The notes beneath the pieces are model-generated. The model did not search any database, was not told where the DNA came from, and was given only the letters and a program-made list of their open reading frames with translations. Source: Bradyrhizobium sp. NFR13 (GTDB taxonomy: Bacteria > Pseudomonadota > Alphaproteobacteria > Rhizobiales > Xanthobacteraceae). From it: DNA of 64,000 nucleotides. Location: assembly GCF_900114605.1 (NCBI RefSeq), contig NZ_FOTP01000010.1:1-64000 (forward strand), written 5' to 3'. The translations under genes were made by a program, and so were the position numbers. Numbering within the stretch: the stretch's first letter is position 1; each line of letters begins with the position of its first letter. Positions 45,453 to 55,105 of the stretch are shown here, one piece after another.

Positions 45453-45572
45453 GGTCATTCCGGGGCGTGCGTCGTTCTTGCGACGTGCGAACCCGGAATC
45501 TCGATATGAGATTCACTATGACGAGGTTCCGGGTTCGCGATCGCCAAGCGGCGCTCGCGCCCTGGAACGACG
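45453..45572. repeat. dispersed palindromic intergenic repeat, copy 2
   Basis: The ends TCATTCCGGGGCG and CGCCCTGGAACGA are inverted to each other. The core GCGAACCCGGAATCTCGA is identical to copy 1 at 409-597. It lies between the importer permease gene and the DenD-like gene. Confidence 0.65.
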
Positions 45573-45581
45573 GAGCTTTGG

Positions 45582-46499
45582 CTACTCCTTCACCGCCCCC
45601 GTCATCGCCGATACGTAATGCTCGACGAAGAACGCATACAGGATCACCAGAGGCAGCGAGCCGACCAGCGCGCCGGCCATCAGCGAGCCCCATTTGTAGA
45701 TGTCGCCGTCAACGAACTCGTTGACGATGGCCACCGGGACCGTCTTGTTCTGGGTCGATTGCAGGAAGGTCAGCGCATAGATGAACTCGTTCCAGCACAG
45801 TGTGAACGAGAAGATGAAGGCCGAGATCAGGCCGGGCACCGCCAGCGGGATGACGATCTTGACCAGGATCTGCCAGCGCGAGGCGCCGTCGATCAGTGCG
45901 CACTCTTCTAGCTCGAACGGGATGGTCTTGAAATAGCCCATCAGGAGCCAGGTCGAGAACGGGATCAGCAGCGTCGGATAGACCAGGATCAGCGACAGCG
46001 GCGAGTCGAACAGGCCGTAAGCCTGAATAACCGACGCCAGCGGGATGAACAGGATCGACGGTGGCACGAGATAGGCCATGAAGATCAGCGCGCCGACCGT
46101 CTCGGCACCACGGAAGCGCAGCCGCACGATGGCATAGGCAGCGAGCACACTGGCGACGATCGACAGGAACGTCGAAGCCGCCGCCACATACATCGTGTTC
46201 CAGAGCCACTGCGGATAGTTGGTTTCGAACAGAAGCTTTTGAATGTGCTTGAAGGTCGGCTTGATCACCCAGAACGGATTGAACCGCTCCATGTCGATCA
46301 ATTGTTCGTCCGGTTTGATCGAGGTGAGCGCCATCCAGTAGAACGGGAACAGCAGGATCACCACGATGATGAACAGCGGGATGTAGAGCGTGACGATGCG
46401 GCGCGGCACCGACTCCAGATAGGCCATGCCCTCGCTGTGATCGTCTTTTTCGACGGTCGGCGCTACGGCAGTACGGTGATCGACGGCGTGATCAGTCAT
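45582..46499 (-). CDS. ABC sugar permease, MalG type (CUT1)
   Basis: The 305-residue protein has six membrane helices and the EAA loop (ECALIDGASRWQILVKIVIP) in the second cytoplasmic loop. It starts with a long cytoplasmic tail. It overlaps the MalF-type gene by eight bases, so the two are coupled. It is the second transmembrane half of a sugar or sugar-acid importer. Confidence 0.9.
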   Translation of the reverse strand: MTDHAVDHRTAVAPTVEKDDHSEGMAYLESVPRRIVTLYIPLFIIVVILLFPFYWMALTSIKPDEQLIDMERFNPFWVIKPTFKHIQKLLFETNYPQWLWNTMYVAAASTFLSIVASVLAAYAIVRLRFRGAETVGALIFMAYLVPPSILFIPLASVIQAYGLFDSPLSLILVYPTLLIPFSTWLLMGYFKTIPFELEECALIDGASRWQILVKIVIPLAVPGLISAFIFSFTLCWNEFIYALTFLQSTQNKTVPVAIVNEFVDGDIYKWGSLMAGALVGSLPLVILYAFFVEHYVSAMTGAVKE

Positions 46500-47451
46500 T
46501 GTCAGTGCCTTGCTGCCACTTGCGGCGTTGCATGCCGAACCAGGAAATGGCGATGGCTGCCAGGAGGAACGGGATCATGGCGGTGGCAATTGCTGCGCCC
46601 TCGCCAAGGCGACCCGAGAGAATGCCGCGCTGATAGCTCAGCGTCGCCATCAGATGCGTCGCATTCACCGGACCACCGCGGGTCAGCGCCCAGATCAGCT
46701 GGAAGTCGGTAAATGTAAACAGCACCGAGAAGGTCATGACGACCGCGATGATCGGCGTCAGCAGCGGATAGGTGATAAAGCGGAAGCGCTGCCATGACGT
46801 GGCGCCATCCAGCGTCGCCGCTTCATAGAGCGACGGTGACACTGTCTGCAGACCCGCCAACAACGTGATCGCCACGAACGGCACGCCGCGCCAGATATTG
46901 GCGAAGATCACGCTGGCACGTGCCCAGTTGCTGTCGCCCAAAAAGTTAATGTTGTGGTCGATCAGACCCATTTTGATCAGCGACCACGAGATGATCGAGA
47001 ACTGCGAGTCGTAAATCCACCAGAAGGCGATGGCCGAGAGCACCGTCGGCACGATGAACGGGATCAGCACCGCGGCGCGGATCAGCGCCTTGAACGGCAT
47101 ATGACGGTTCAAGAGCAGCGCGAGATAGAGGCCAACGGCGAATTTGATGGCGGATGCCACGAGCGTATAGAGCAGCGTGTTGAACACCGAGAGCCAAAAG
47201 ATGCTGTCGTCACGCAGCCATTCGTAGTTCTCGAGGCCGACAAACACGCCGCCGCGGCCGATGCGATCATCGGTGAAGCTCATCCAGACGCCGAGGAACA
47301 GCGGGTAAGCGAGAAACAGCAGCAGGAACGCCGCAGCCGGCAGCATGAACCACAGTGCGAGCCAGTTGCGATTGACCCGCAGCCGGTCCCAGGCCGAGGA
47401 CTTGGGGATCACTTTCCCCACCCCCGGCATCGATGTCTGGATCGTGGTCAT
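46492..47451 (-). CDS. ABC sugar permease, MalF type (CUT1)
   Basis: The 319-residue protein has six membrane helices (first at about 30-52, LWFMLPAAAFLLLFLAYPLF) and the EAA loop EAATLDGATSWQRFRFITYP. It pairs with the MalG-type subunit encoded immediately downstream. It is the smaller MalF class lacking the large periplasmic loop. The importer is a CUT1 system, usual for di- or oligosaccharides, glycerol-phosphate and some sugar acids or polyols. Confidence 0.9.
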   Translation of the reverse strand: MTTIQTSMPGVGKVIPKSSAWDRLRVNRNWLALWFMLPAAAFLLLFLAYPLFLGVWMSFTDDRIGRGGVFVGLENYEWLRDDSIFWLSVFNTLLYTLVASAIKFAVGLYLALLLNRHMPFKALIRAAVLIPFIVPTVLSAIAFWWIYDSQFSIISWSLIKMGLIDHNINFLGDSNWARASVIFANIWRGVPFVAITLLAGLQTVSPSLYEAATLDGATSWQRFRFITYPLLTPIIAVVMTFSVLFTFTDFQLIWALTRGGPVNATHLMATLSYQRGILSGRLGEGAAIATAMIPFLLAAIAISWFGMQRRKWQQGTDND

Positions 47452-47518
47452 CGCAAGGCAACTCCAGTCGGATATCGGTGTTCGAATGTCGTGCAGTCAG
47501 TCATGCATCACTATCCGG

Positions 47519-47944
47519 TTACGGCAGGATCGCTTCGCCCTCGATCTCGACACATGCGTGCGGATCGATCAGGGCGGAAACCTGAACCAGTGTCATTGCT
47601 GGAAAATGCTTGCCGAGCGTCGCACCCCAGGCCTCACCGATGGTGGCGCCGGACGTCTTGAATGCGTTGATGTCGGTGACATAGGCGCGCAGCATCACGA
47701 TCTGCCTGGGCTCGCCGCCCGCCGCCTTCAGCACGGTGACGAGATTCTCCATTGCGTAGCGCCACTGCGTCCCGAAGTCGGATCCCTCGGCAACCTCGTC
47801 CTGCCCGTTCTGCTTGCCGAGCTGACCGGAAATGCGGACGCTCCGCGTGCCTCCGGCCACCACCGCATGCGCGAAACCGCGCGGCCGCGTCCAGCCTTCG
47901 GGAAGAACGGTCTTGTAGTCGATCTCTGGCATTCCCATTCCCAT
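47519..47944 (-). CDS. RidA/YjgF family protein
   Basis: The 141-residue protein has the RidA fold with SGQLGKQNGQDEVAEGSDFG and the arginine-bearing MLRAYVTDINAFK. RidA hydrolyses reactive enamine/imine intermediates, for example those released by PLP enzymes. It is placed between the substrate-binding and MalF-type genes, so it is likely to act on the imported compound's pathway or protect against reactive 2-keto-3-deoxy products. Start codons in frame also exist at 47938 and 47932. Confidence 0.82.
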   Translation of the reverse strand: MGMGMPEIDYKTVLPEGWTRPRGFAHAVVAGGTRSVRISGQLGKQNGQDEVAEGSDFGTQWRYAMENLVTVLKAAGGEPRQIVMLRAYVTDINAFKTSGATIGEAWGATLGKHFPAMTLVQVSALIDPHACVEIEGEAILP

Positions 47945-48030
47945 CGTTCAGGCAGCCTTTTGTGAAACGAGATTCACGGCTGCTCCGGAGAGTTGCCGGC
48001 GCGGGTCGCTCCGCGCCGGCAAGGTCGTCC

Positions 48031-49356
48031 TTAGCCGCGGAAGATCCGCTTCGCCGCGCGCTCGGCAGACGACATCGCGGTCTTCACGTCCTCGCGGCCC
48101 GTGCAGTAATTGGCGTACATGTCGACGACCACGAAGTCGGCAATCGCTGCCGCTGCGTTTTCGCTCATCTGCGCCTCACCAGCCGGGGTCGATGCCGTCG
48201 TCGCCACGTCGCGATACGGCGTGTTCTTCGGATCAACGGTCCAGATCGGGTTCTTCTCGAAAGCGAGCTGGAACGGCGACAGATAACCCTGGGCCGACTC
48301 GACCCACGGATTGAACTGCTCGGGCTCCATCATGAAGGCGGTGAACGCCTTGCACGCCTGCGGGAACTTGGTGAAGGAGAAGATCAGGATCGGGAAGCCG
48401 AGATGAAGCTCACGGCGCTTGCCGTCCAGCCCCTTCGGCAGATGGGCGTGGTTCATGTCCTCGGCGATGGCCGGGGCTTCCTTCTTCGCCGTCACATAGA
48501 CCGAGATGCCGTTTGTGGTTAGATGCAACTGGCCGGCGAGGAACGCCTTGTTGTTCGACGAGTCGTTCCACGACGCGGTGCCGGGAATGAAGTTGTCATA
48601 GAGCGACTTCACATATTCCAGCGACTTGGCGGTCTCCGGTGAATTGATCGTGACCTTATTGTCCTTGTCGATCAGCTTGCCGCCGTGGGCCCACAGCGCC
48701 CAGTGCACCCAGCCATTGGCGTCGCCCGAAGCGTGGCCGAGCGCCATACCGGCCGGCGTGCCATTCTTGTTCATGCCCTTCACGAGATCCTGGAAACCGG
48801 CGAGATCTTCCGGGAACGTCTTGTGCCCGGCCTTCTCGGCGGCAGCGACGCGGTAGTTTACGAGGCCGCCGGTAGCGGCGACGGGAACGCCGATCCACTT
48901 ACCGTTATAGATGCCGTATTGCTTGCCGGACTCCGCCCAGCCGCCATTCTTCTTGCCGAGATAGTCGGCGACATCGGTGACGTCCATGCACTTGGTCGGG
49001 AACAGGAACGGTAGCGAGTACAGACCCCAGACCATGTCGAGGCCCTGTCCGGTATTGGCCGCAACCGAGGCCTTCGGCTGAATGTCGTCATAGGATTCGT
49101 TGGAAACGGTGATGGTGACGCCGGTCGCCTTCTGGAAGGCGTCAACGATCTTCATGAAGGCCACGTCTTCGGCTTCGACGAAACGCTTCCAGCGCAGCAG
49201 ATTGATCTTGGCGCCGGGCTCCGGCTTCCACTGCGAGGCCTGCGCCCACGCTTTTGCATAGCCCAGCAACTGGTCCGCGGACATAGTCGCCGCGGCAGCC
49301 AGCGTGATCGCGCCGCCCTTGAGCAGCGATCGGCGATCCGGTGTAAATCCAGTCAT
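48031..49356 (-). CDS. ABC sugar-binding protein with Tat-like signal
   Basis: The 441-residue protein has a twin-arginine-like leader (DRRSLLKGGAITLAAAATMS) followed by a family 1 solute-binding fold: INLLRWKRFVEAEDVAFMKI, then the GMALGHASGDANGWVHWALW substrate region. The importer thus captures a ligand that may need a folded, cofactor-free protein exported through Tat. GGGAGAAGACG precedes the ATG at 49356. The family, CUT1, binds sugars, polyols or sugar acids. Confidence 0.88.
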   Translation of the reverse strand: MTGFTPDRRSLLKGGAITLAAAATMSADQLLGYAKAWAQASQWKPEPGAKINLLRWKRFVEAEDVAFMKIVDAFQKATGVTITVSNESYDDIQPKASVAANTGQGLDMVWGLYSLPFLFPTKCMDVTDVADYLGKKNGGWAESGKQYGIYNGKWIGVPVAATGGLVNYRVAAAEKAGHKTFPEDLAGFQDLVKGMNKNGTPAGMALGHASGDANGWVHWALWAHGGKLIDKDNKVTINSPETAKSLEYVKSLYDNFIPGTASWNDSSNNKAFLAGQLHLTTNGISVYVTAKKEAPAIAEDMNHAHLPKGLDGKRRELHLGFPILIFSFTKFPQACKAFTAFMMEPEQFNPWVESAQGYLSPFQLAFEKNPIWTVDPKNTPYRDVATTASTPAGEAQMSENAAAAIADFVVVDMYANYCTGREDVKTAMSSAERAAKRIFRG

Positions 49357-49430
49357 CTTTCGTCTTCTCCCTGTAATATTGGTTCGTTGATCGACCAATG
49401 TTTTAAAAATTGATGTGGTGCAGAAGCGCG

Positions 49431-50498
49431 TCAGTTGACGCGCTTGCCGGTCTCCTTGTCGAACAGATGCGCCGAGTTCGCACGCGGCCTGAGATGGATC
49501 TTGTCGCCCGGTGCGACCGGACGTCGATCACGGAAGATCGCGATGATGTCCTGGGTACCGATGCGCGCGACAACCTGAGTCTCCGACCCCATCGGCTCGA
49601 CCACCACGACCTCGGCCTCGATACCGTCATCGGCGAATTCGAGATGCTCGGGGCGGATGCCGTAAGTCACCGACTTGTCGTTGGCTGCAGCCGGCGCCGC
49701 CGTGATCGGCAGCTTCGCGCCATTGGCGGTCTCGACCCAGGGCTGGCCACCGTTCACCTTCAGCGTGCCTTCGAGAAAATTCATCGCAGGCGAACCGATG
49801 AAGCCGGCAACGAACTTGTTCTCGGGATGATCGTAGAGTTCCAACGGTGCGCCCATCTGCTCGACGATACCGTCCTGCATCACCACGATCTTGTCCGCCA
49901 TGGTCATGGCTTCGATCTGGTCATGGGTCACATAGACCGTCGTCGTCTTCAGGCGCTGATGCAGCTCCTTGATCTCGGCACGCATGGCGACACGCAGCTT
50001 GGCATCGAGATTCGACAGCGGCTCATCGAACAGGAAGACCTGCGGATCGCGCACGATGGCGCGGCCCATGGCGACGCGCTGGCGCTGACCGCCCGACAAC
50101 TGTCGGGGAAAGCGATCGAGCAAGCGCCTCAAATCGAGAATATCGGCGGCGCGATTGACCTTCTGATCAATCTCGCTCTTGTCGGCACCGCGCAGCTTGA
50201 GCGAAAAGCCCATATTCTGGGCAACCGTCATATGCGGATAAAGCGCATAGTTCTGAAACACCATGGCGATGTCGCGCTCTTTCGGCTGGACATCATTGAC
50301 CACGCGGTCGCCGATCGAAATCGTACCGGAGGTGATCTTCTCCAGGCCTGCCAACATGCGCAGCAACGTGGATTTTCCGCAGCCAGATGGCCCGACCAGA
50401 ACCACGAATTGGCCATCCTCGATGGGGACCGATACGCCGTGGAGAACCTCAAAACCGCCAAAAGACTTACGCACGTCGTGAATCTGCACGGACGCCAT
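49431..50498 (-). CDS. ugpC: ABC transporter ATPase, UgpC/MsmK type
   Basis: The 355-residue ATPase has Walker A GPSGCGKST at 36-44, signature LSGGQRQRVAMGRAI, Walker B VFLFDEPLSNLDAKLRV and the TOBE domain with YGIRPEHLEF near the C-terminus. It powers the CUT1 importer encoded downstream. GGGAGGG precedes the ATG at 50498. It is the first gene of the operon and is divergent from the dehydratase gene. Confidence 0.92.
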   Translation of the reverse strand: MASVQIHDVRKSFGGFEVLHGVSVPIEDGQFVVLVGPSGCGKSTLLRMLAGLEKITSGTISIGDRVVNDVQPKERDIAMVFQNYALYPHMTVAQNMGFSLKLRGADKSEIDQKVNRAADILDLRRLLDRFPRQLSGGQRQRVAMGRAIVRDPQVFLFDEPLSNLDAKLRVAMRAEIKELHQRLKTTTVYVTHDQIEAMTMADKIVVMQDGIVEQMGAPLELYDHPENKFVAGFIGSPAMNFLEGTLKVNGGQPWVETANGAKLPITAAPAAANDKSVTYGIRPEHLEFADDGIEAEVVVVEPMGSETQVVARIGTQDIIAIFRDRRPVAPGDKIHLRPRANSAHLFDKETGKRVN

Positions 50499-50626
50499 AC
50501 ATTTCCCTCCCAAATGTCCCATTTCCGAGACAGCGCCCTCCGGTTGCCGGGGCCGCCTGTTCTTACTTGTCTGACATCCTACCAGCTTTTTCGGCGGTGT
50601 GTCGTTGGATCATAGTCGTAGAAAAA

Positions 50627-50692
50627 CTTCGCAGATGCAAACGTTGCGAAGCGGCCCAAATATTGCGAAGCAGGCTTGGGCATGCAAACATT
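50627..50692. promoter_or_regulatory. iterated operator motifs in the divergent sugar-locus promoter
   Basis: CTTCGCA (50627-50633) and TGCGAAG (50645-50651) are inverted 7-bp arms. ATGCAAACGTT (50635-50645) recurs as ATGCAAACATT (50682-50692), and TTGCGAAG at 50644 recurs at 50663. Centres of GCAAACGTT type are usual for LacI-family operators. No LacI gene lies within the window beside it, so the regulator is unidentified. Confidence 0.5.
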
Positions 50693-50751
50693 CGTGACCA
50701 ATCAAAAGAGACGACGCACCAGGATATAAAGTGTGCGCTGCGGGAGAAATG

Positions 50752-52590
50752 ATGACCAAGCCGACTTCGTCCACGCCAAACGCGGGGACCTCGCCTGCAA
50801 AGGCAGCCAAGCGCAAACTTCGTTCGAGCGAATGGTTCAACGATCCCCACAATCCCGGAATGACTGCACTCTATCTTGAGCGCTATCTGAACTACGGCCT
50901 GACACGTCACGAATTGCAGTCCGGCAAGCCGATCATCGGCATTGCGCAGACCGGCAACGACCTGTCGCCCTGCAATCGCCATCATCTCGAACTTGCCAAG
51001 CGCGTGCGCGAAGGCATTACCGCCGCCGGTGGGCTGGTGATGGAATTCCCGGTACATCCGATTCAGGAGACCGGGAAGCGGCCGACTGCGGCGCTTGATC
51101 GCAACCTGGCTTATCTCGGCCTTGTGGAAATCCTGTTCGGTTATCCGCTCGATGGCGTCGTCCTGACCACCGGTTGCGACAAGACAACGCCGGCCTGCCT
51201 GATGGCAGCGGCTACCGTGAATTTGCCCGCCATTGTCCTGTCGGGCGGACCGATGCTGAATGGCTGGCACGAAGGCCAGCGCACCGGCTCCGGCACCGTG
51301 GTGTGGAAATCGCGTGAGCGGCTGGCAGCAGGCGAGATCGACTACGAAGAATTCATGACGCTGGTGGCGTCCTCCGCGCCATCGGTCGGCCATTGCAACA
51401 CGATGGGTACGGCCTCGACGATGAATTCGTTGGCTGAGGCATTGGGCATGTCACTGCCCGGCTGCGCTGCCATCCCTGCTCCCTATCGCGAGCGCGGCCA
51501 GATTGCCTATGAAACAGGCCAGCGCATCGTCGACATGGTGTGGGAAGACCTCAAGCCGTCGGACATCCTGACTCGCAAGGCATTCGAGAACTGCATCGTG
51601 GTCAATTCGGCCATCGGCGGCTCGACCAATGCGCCGATCCATATCAACGCGCTCGCACGCCATATCGGCGTCGAACTCGATATCGACGACTGGCAGAAGT
51701 TCGGCCACGACGTACCGCTGCTGGTCAATATGCAGCCGGCCGGCTTCTATCTCGGCGAGGAATATCACCGCGCCGGTGGTGTGCCCTCGGTGGTGCGCGA
51801 GCTGATGAAGCACAAGCGCATCCACGAGGACGTCATCACCGTGAACGGCAAGACTATGGGCGAGAACTGCGCCGCCTCGCCCAAGCCGGACAACGACGTC
51901 ATCTGGTCCTATGACAAGCCGCTGGTCGCCGATGCCGGCTTCCTTGTGCTGCGCGGCAATCTGTTCGATTCCGCGATCATGAAGACCTCGGTGATCTCCA
52001 AGGAATTCCGTGATCGCTATCTGATCAATCCGAAGGATCCCAACGCGTTCGAAGGCCGCGCCATCGTGTTCGAGGGGCCGGAGGACTATCACGACCGCAT
52101 CGACGATGCCTCGCTCGATATCGATGAGCACTGCATCCTGTTCGTGCGCGGCACCGGGCCGATCGGCTATCCCGGCGGCGCGGAAGTCGTGAACATGCAG
52201 CCGCCGGCGGCGCTGATCAAACGCGGCATTCTATCGCTACCCTGCATCGGCGATGGCCGGCAGTCGGGCACATCCGGCTCGCCCTCGATCCTCAATGCTA
52301 CGCCTGAAGCGGCAGCCAATGGCGGGCTTGCGATCCTCCGGACCGGCGACAAGGTGCGCATCGATCTCAACAAGGGCAGCGCGAATATCCTGATCTCCGA
52401 CGAGGAGTTCAGCAAGCGACGCACTGAACTGATGGCCAGTGGCGGCTTCAAATATCCGGCCAACCAGACACCATGGCAGGAGCTCTATCGCAACACCGTC
52501 GGCCAGCAGGCCACCGGCGCATGCCTCGAACTGGCAACGCGCTATCGCGATATCGCGGGCACGGTCGGGACGGCACGGCATAATCACTGA
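50752..52590 (+). CDS. IlvD/Edd family sugar-acid dehydratase
   Basis: The 612-residue protein is an iron-sulfur dehydratase that removes water from a sugar acid to give a 2-keto-3-deoxy acid. [13 protein letters not shown] (141-153) includes the cluster and Mg2+ ligands, Cys74 is in SPCN, and [20 protein letters not shown] carries the third cysteine. The length of about 610 matches arabonate/xylonate/gluconate-type dehydratases rather than valine-pathway IlvD. GGGAG precedes the start. It is divergent from the importer operon. Confidence 0.87.
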   Translation: MTKPTSSTPNAGTSPAKAAKRKLRSSEWFNDPHNPGMTALYLERYLNYGLTRHELQSGKPIIGIAQTGNDLSPCNRHHLELAKRVREGITAAGGLVMEFPVHPIQETGKRPTAALDRNLAYLGLVEILFGYPLDGVVLTTGCDKTTPACLMAAATVNLPAIVLSGGPMLNGWHEGQRTGSGTVVWKSRERLAAGEIDYEEFMTLVASSAPSVGHCNTMGTASTMNSLAEALGMSLPGCAAIPAPYRERGQIAYETGQRIVDMVWEDLKPSDILTRKAFENCIVVNSAIGGSTNAPIHINALARHIGVELDIDDWQKFGHDVPLLVNMQPAGFYLGEEYHRAGGVPSVVRELMKHKRIHEDVITVNGKTMGENCAASPKPDNDVIWSYDKPLVADAGFLVLRGNLFDSAIMKTSVISKEFRDRYLINPKDPNAFEGRAIVFEGPEDYHDRIDDASLDIDEHCILFVRGTGPIGYPGGAEVVNMQPPAALIKRGILSLPCIGDGRQSGTSGSPSILNATPEAAANGGLAILRTGDKVRIDLNKGSANILISDEEFSKRRTELMASGGFKYPANQTPWQELYRNTVGQQATGACLELATRYRDIAGTVGTARHNH

Positions 52591-52624
52591 CGTTTCGACG
52601 GCAACGAAGCTCGCATGAAATGTC

Positions 52625-52731
52625 CCCTCTCCCGCTTGCGGGAGAGGGTCAGGGAGAGGGACTTTCTTGGGCTCCGAGCCTGCGGATGCCCCCCTCTCCC
52701 CAACCCTCTCCCCGCACGTGCGGGGCGAGGG
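52625..52731. repeat. paired CCCTCTCCC hairpins
   Basis: Two hairpins, CCCTCTCCCGCTTGCGGGAG with AGGG at 52625-52648 and CCCTCTCCCCGCACGTGCGG with GGCGAGGG at 52704-52731, lie between the dehydratase and first SDR genes. Such paired elements are widespread in Bradyrhizobium-group genomes. They may attenuate or stabilise the message. Confidence 0.65.
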
Positions 52732-52791
52732 GGCGGACCATTCGCGCTTAAACGAACAAGCAAGAACATAACGACCTCAGGGAGAACTCAC

Positions 52792-53526
52792 ATGTCTGAC
52801 CGCCTGAAAGGCAAGCGCGCCTTCGTCACCGCCGGTGCCGTCGGCATCGGCCGGGCCTGCGCACTGGCCTTCGCCCGCGAAGGCGCCACCGTCATCGCCA
52901 CCGATATCGACGACAAGGGCGTCGCGCTGCTGACCAAGGACGGCGTGGCGGAGACCGCGCGGCTCGACGTGCGCGACACCGCTGCGGTCGAAGCGATGGC
53001 CAAGAAAGTCGGCGATGTCGATATCCTGCTCAATGCCGCCGGCTTCGTGCATCACGGCGCAGCACTGGAATGCTCCGATTCCGACTGGGATTTCTCGTTC
53101 GACCTCAACGTCAAATCGATGCACCGGACCATCCGCGCGTTCCTGCCCGGCATGCTCGCGCGCGGCAGCGGGTCGATCGTCAACATTTCCTCCGCCGCCG
53201 GTGTCTTCAAGGCAGCGCCGAACCGCTACGTCTATGGCGCAACCAAAGCCGCCGTCGCCGCCCTCACCCGTGCCGTGGCCGTCGACTACATCACCAAAGG
53301 CATTCGCTGCAACGCGATCTGCCCCGGCACGATCGAAACGCCATCGATGCTCGACCGCGCAGCAGCCGCAGGCCCGAATGGCCGCGAGCTGTTCGTGAGC
53401 CGGCAGCCGATGGGCCGCCTCGGGACCGCCGAGGAAATCGCATCCCTCGCTGTCTATCTCGCCAGCGACGAGAGCGCCTTCACCACGGGCGTCGCACACA
53501 TCATCGACGGCGGCTGGACGCTGTAA
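52792..53526 (+). CDS. short-chain dehydrogenase, 2-keto-3-deoxy sugar-acid dehydrogenase-like
   Basis: The 244-residue SDR has TAGAVGIG at 13-20 where most SDRs have TGG, an NAAG motif and a YxxxK pair (YVYGATKAAVAAL). It resembles 2-keto-3-deoxy-L-fuconate and hydroxybutyrate-type dehydrogenases (NAICPGTIETPSMLDR). Together with the dehydratase it would oxidise the 2-keto-3-deoxy acid. AGGGAGAA precedes the ATG at 52792. It and the next SDR lie on one transcript. Confidence 0.82.
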   Translation: MSDRLKGKRAFVTAGAVGIGRACALAFAREGATVIATDIDDKGVALLTKDGVAETARLDVRDTAAVEAMAKKVGDVDILLNAAGFVHHGAALECSDSDWDFSFDLNVKSMHRTIRAFLPGMLARGSGSIVNISSAAGVFKAAPNRYVYGATKAAVAALTRAVAVDYITKGIRCNAICPGTIETPSMLDRAAAAGPNGRELFVSRQPMGRLGTAEEIASLAVYLASDESAFTTGVAHIIDGGWTL

Positions 53527-53542
53527 CCGAGGACATTGCATC

Positions 53543-54289
53543 ATGAACAAGATCGATCTGAACGGCCGCTGCGCCGTGGTCACGGGCGGCGCCCAGGGCT
53601 TTGGCCGCGCGATTACTGAACGCTTCGTGGCGTCAGGCGCCAAGGTGGCGATCTGGGATCAGGATATTGACCTGGGTGTAAAAACGGCGAGCGAAATCGG
53701 CGACGAAGTGATTGCCCTCAAAGTCGACGTCACTGACATGGCTTCAATTGACGAAGCGCGCGATGCAACGCTTCAAGAATTCGGCAAGATCGATATCCTG
53801 GTCAACAATGCGGGCATCACCGGATTCAACAAGCCGGTGTGGGAGATCGATTACGACGACTGGCGCAAGGTGATGCGCATCAATCTCGACGGCCCGTTCC
53901 TGTGCTGCAAGGCTGTCGTGCCGGTGATGCTGAAGCAGAACTACGGCCGCATCGTCAACATCGCGTCGATCGCCGGCAAGGAAGGCAATCCGAACGCCTC
54001 GCACTATTCGGCATCGAAGGCCGGCCTGATCGCGCTGACCAAGTCGCTCGGCAAGGAACTCGCCGGCCACGAGATCAACGTCAACGCCATCACGCCTGCT
54101 GCCGCAAAGACGGCGATCTTCGACCAGATGACGGAACAGCACATCAACTTCATGCTGTCGAAGATTCCGAAAGGACGTTTCGTGCTGGTGCAGGAGCTGG
54201 CCGCGATGGCTGCCTGGTTGGCCTCGGAAGACTGCGCCTTCTCGACCGGCGCGGTGTTCGATATTTCGGGCGGGCGGGCGACTTACTAG
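53543..54289 (+). CDS. short-chain dehydrogenase, FabG-like
   Basis: The 248-residue SDR has the classical TGGAQGFG cofactor loop (14-21), NNAG, and HYSASKAGLIALTKSLGKEL with the Tyr/Lys pair. GRIVNIASIAGKEGNPNASH matches FabG-like and sugar-dehydrogenase-like SDRs. In the locus it could be the first oxidation step, sugar to lactone, or act on the 2-keto-3-deoxy acid. It starts 16 bases after the first SDR. Specificity is unknown. Confidence 0.82.
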   Translation: MNKIDLNGRCAVVTGGAQGFGRAITERFVASGAKVAIWDQDIDLGVKTASEIGDEVIALKVDVTDMASIDEARDATLQEFGKIDILVNNAGITGFNKPVWEIDYDDWRKVMRINLDGPFLCCKAVVPVMLKQNYGRIVNIASIAGKEGNPNASHYSASKAGLIALTKSLGKELAGHEINVNAITPAAAKTAIFDQMTEQHINFMLSKIPKGRFVLVQELAAMAAWLASEDCAFSTGAVFDISGGRATY

Positions 54290-54301
54290 TCGCCCTTCCC
54301 G

Positions 54302-55090
54302 TCAGCCCTTGCCCTTGACGCGGAAGATCACGGGCACGGTGAAACTGAGGCCGTCATCGGCAATCAATGGCGGCGGTGCCGGCAGCGGGTCTGAGCGGCG
54401 GACCATGGCAACCGCAGCTTCGTCAAACGCGGCGTCGCCAGAGCCCTTCACGACGCGCACAGCAAGGACCTTGCCGACGCGGTCGATCTCGAAATTCACC
54501 GTCACTTCCGCCGTCTTCTGCTGGCGCTCCTGCGGATAACGCTTGTTCTTCTCGAGATAGGCGCTGAGCTGCTTGGACCAAATGGTCGACAGGCGCTTCT
54601 TGTCGGTGCCGATGCCGCCCTGCTGCGCCTGCGCTTTCTCGCCCGTCTTGGAATCATCAAGCTTCTGCTGGGCGGCGGCTTCCGACGCGACGGATTCCTG
54701 GGACGCCTGCTGCTGCTTCTGTGCTTTTTCGGGTGTCTCTTCTTCCGGCTTGGTCGCCTTGCTCTCGGTCACGACCTGATCGGGTTCTTCGCTCTCGTGC
54801 GGCGTCTCCTTGGGGAGATCACTCTGCTTCTCGACAGCTTTCTGCTCCTGAACGGCCGGAGATGCAGTCGAGGCCTCCGAATCCGGCCCCTGCGGAAGAT
54901 CGGTGGGCTCGACATCGGGCGACACCATTTCCATCCCAACTTCGATGGCATTGGCGCCGAGGCCGTCGTCGTCCTCTTCCTGCTGCATCTCGAACACAGC
55001 CGCAGCAATGCCGCCGACATGCAGCAGCACCGCGACAAGCGCCGCGATCAGCCACAATCGCCAGGACGACTTTCCATCAAGCTCGGACAT
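54302..55090 (-). CDS. tonB: TonB energy transducer
   Basis: The 262-residue protein has one N-terminal membrane helix (about 9-31), an acidic and Pro/Glu/Lys/Gln-rich spacer (about 45-165), and a C-terminal TonB domain (RLSTIWSKQLSAYLEKNKRY, then AEVTVNFEIDRVGKVLAVRV). It transfers the proton-motive energy of ExbBD to the receptor at 57225. It is the last gene of the iron operon. It ends convergently with the second SDR gene with 12 bases between. Confidence 0.88.
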   Translation of the reverse strand: MSELDGKSSWRLWLIAALVAVLLHVGGIAAAVFEMQQEEDDDGLGANAIEVGMEMVSPDVEPTDLPQGPDSEASTASPAVQEQKAVEKQSDLPKETPHESEEPDQVVTESKATKPEEETPEKAQKQQQASQESVASEAAAQQKLDDSKTGEKAQAQQGGIGTDKKRLSTIWSKQLSAYLEKNKRYPQERQQKTAEVTVNFEIDRVGKVLAVRVVKGSGDAAFDEAAVAMVRRSDPLPAPPPLIADDGLSFTVPVIFRVKGKG

Positions 55091-55105
55091 AGCGTTTCCG
55101 TAACG

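Noticed and set aside
49410-50615. 401-codon open frame on the plus strand
   Set aside because: It mirrors the UgpC-type ATPase gene and shows only reversed-complement composition.
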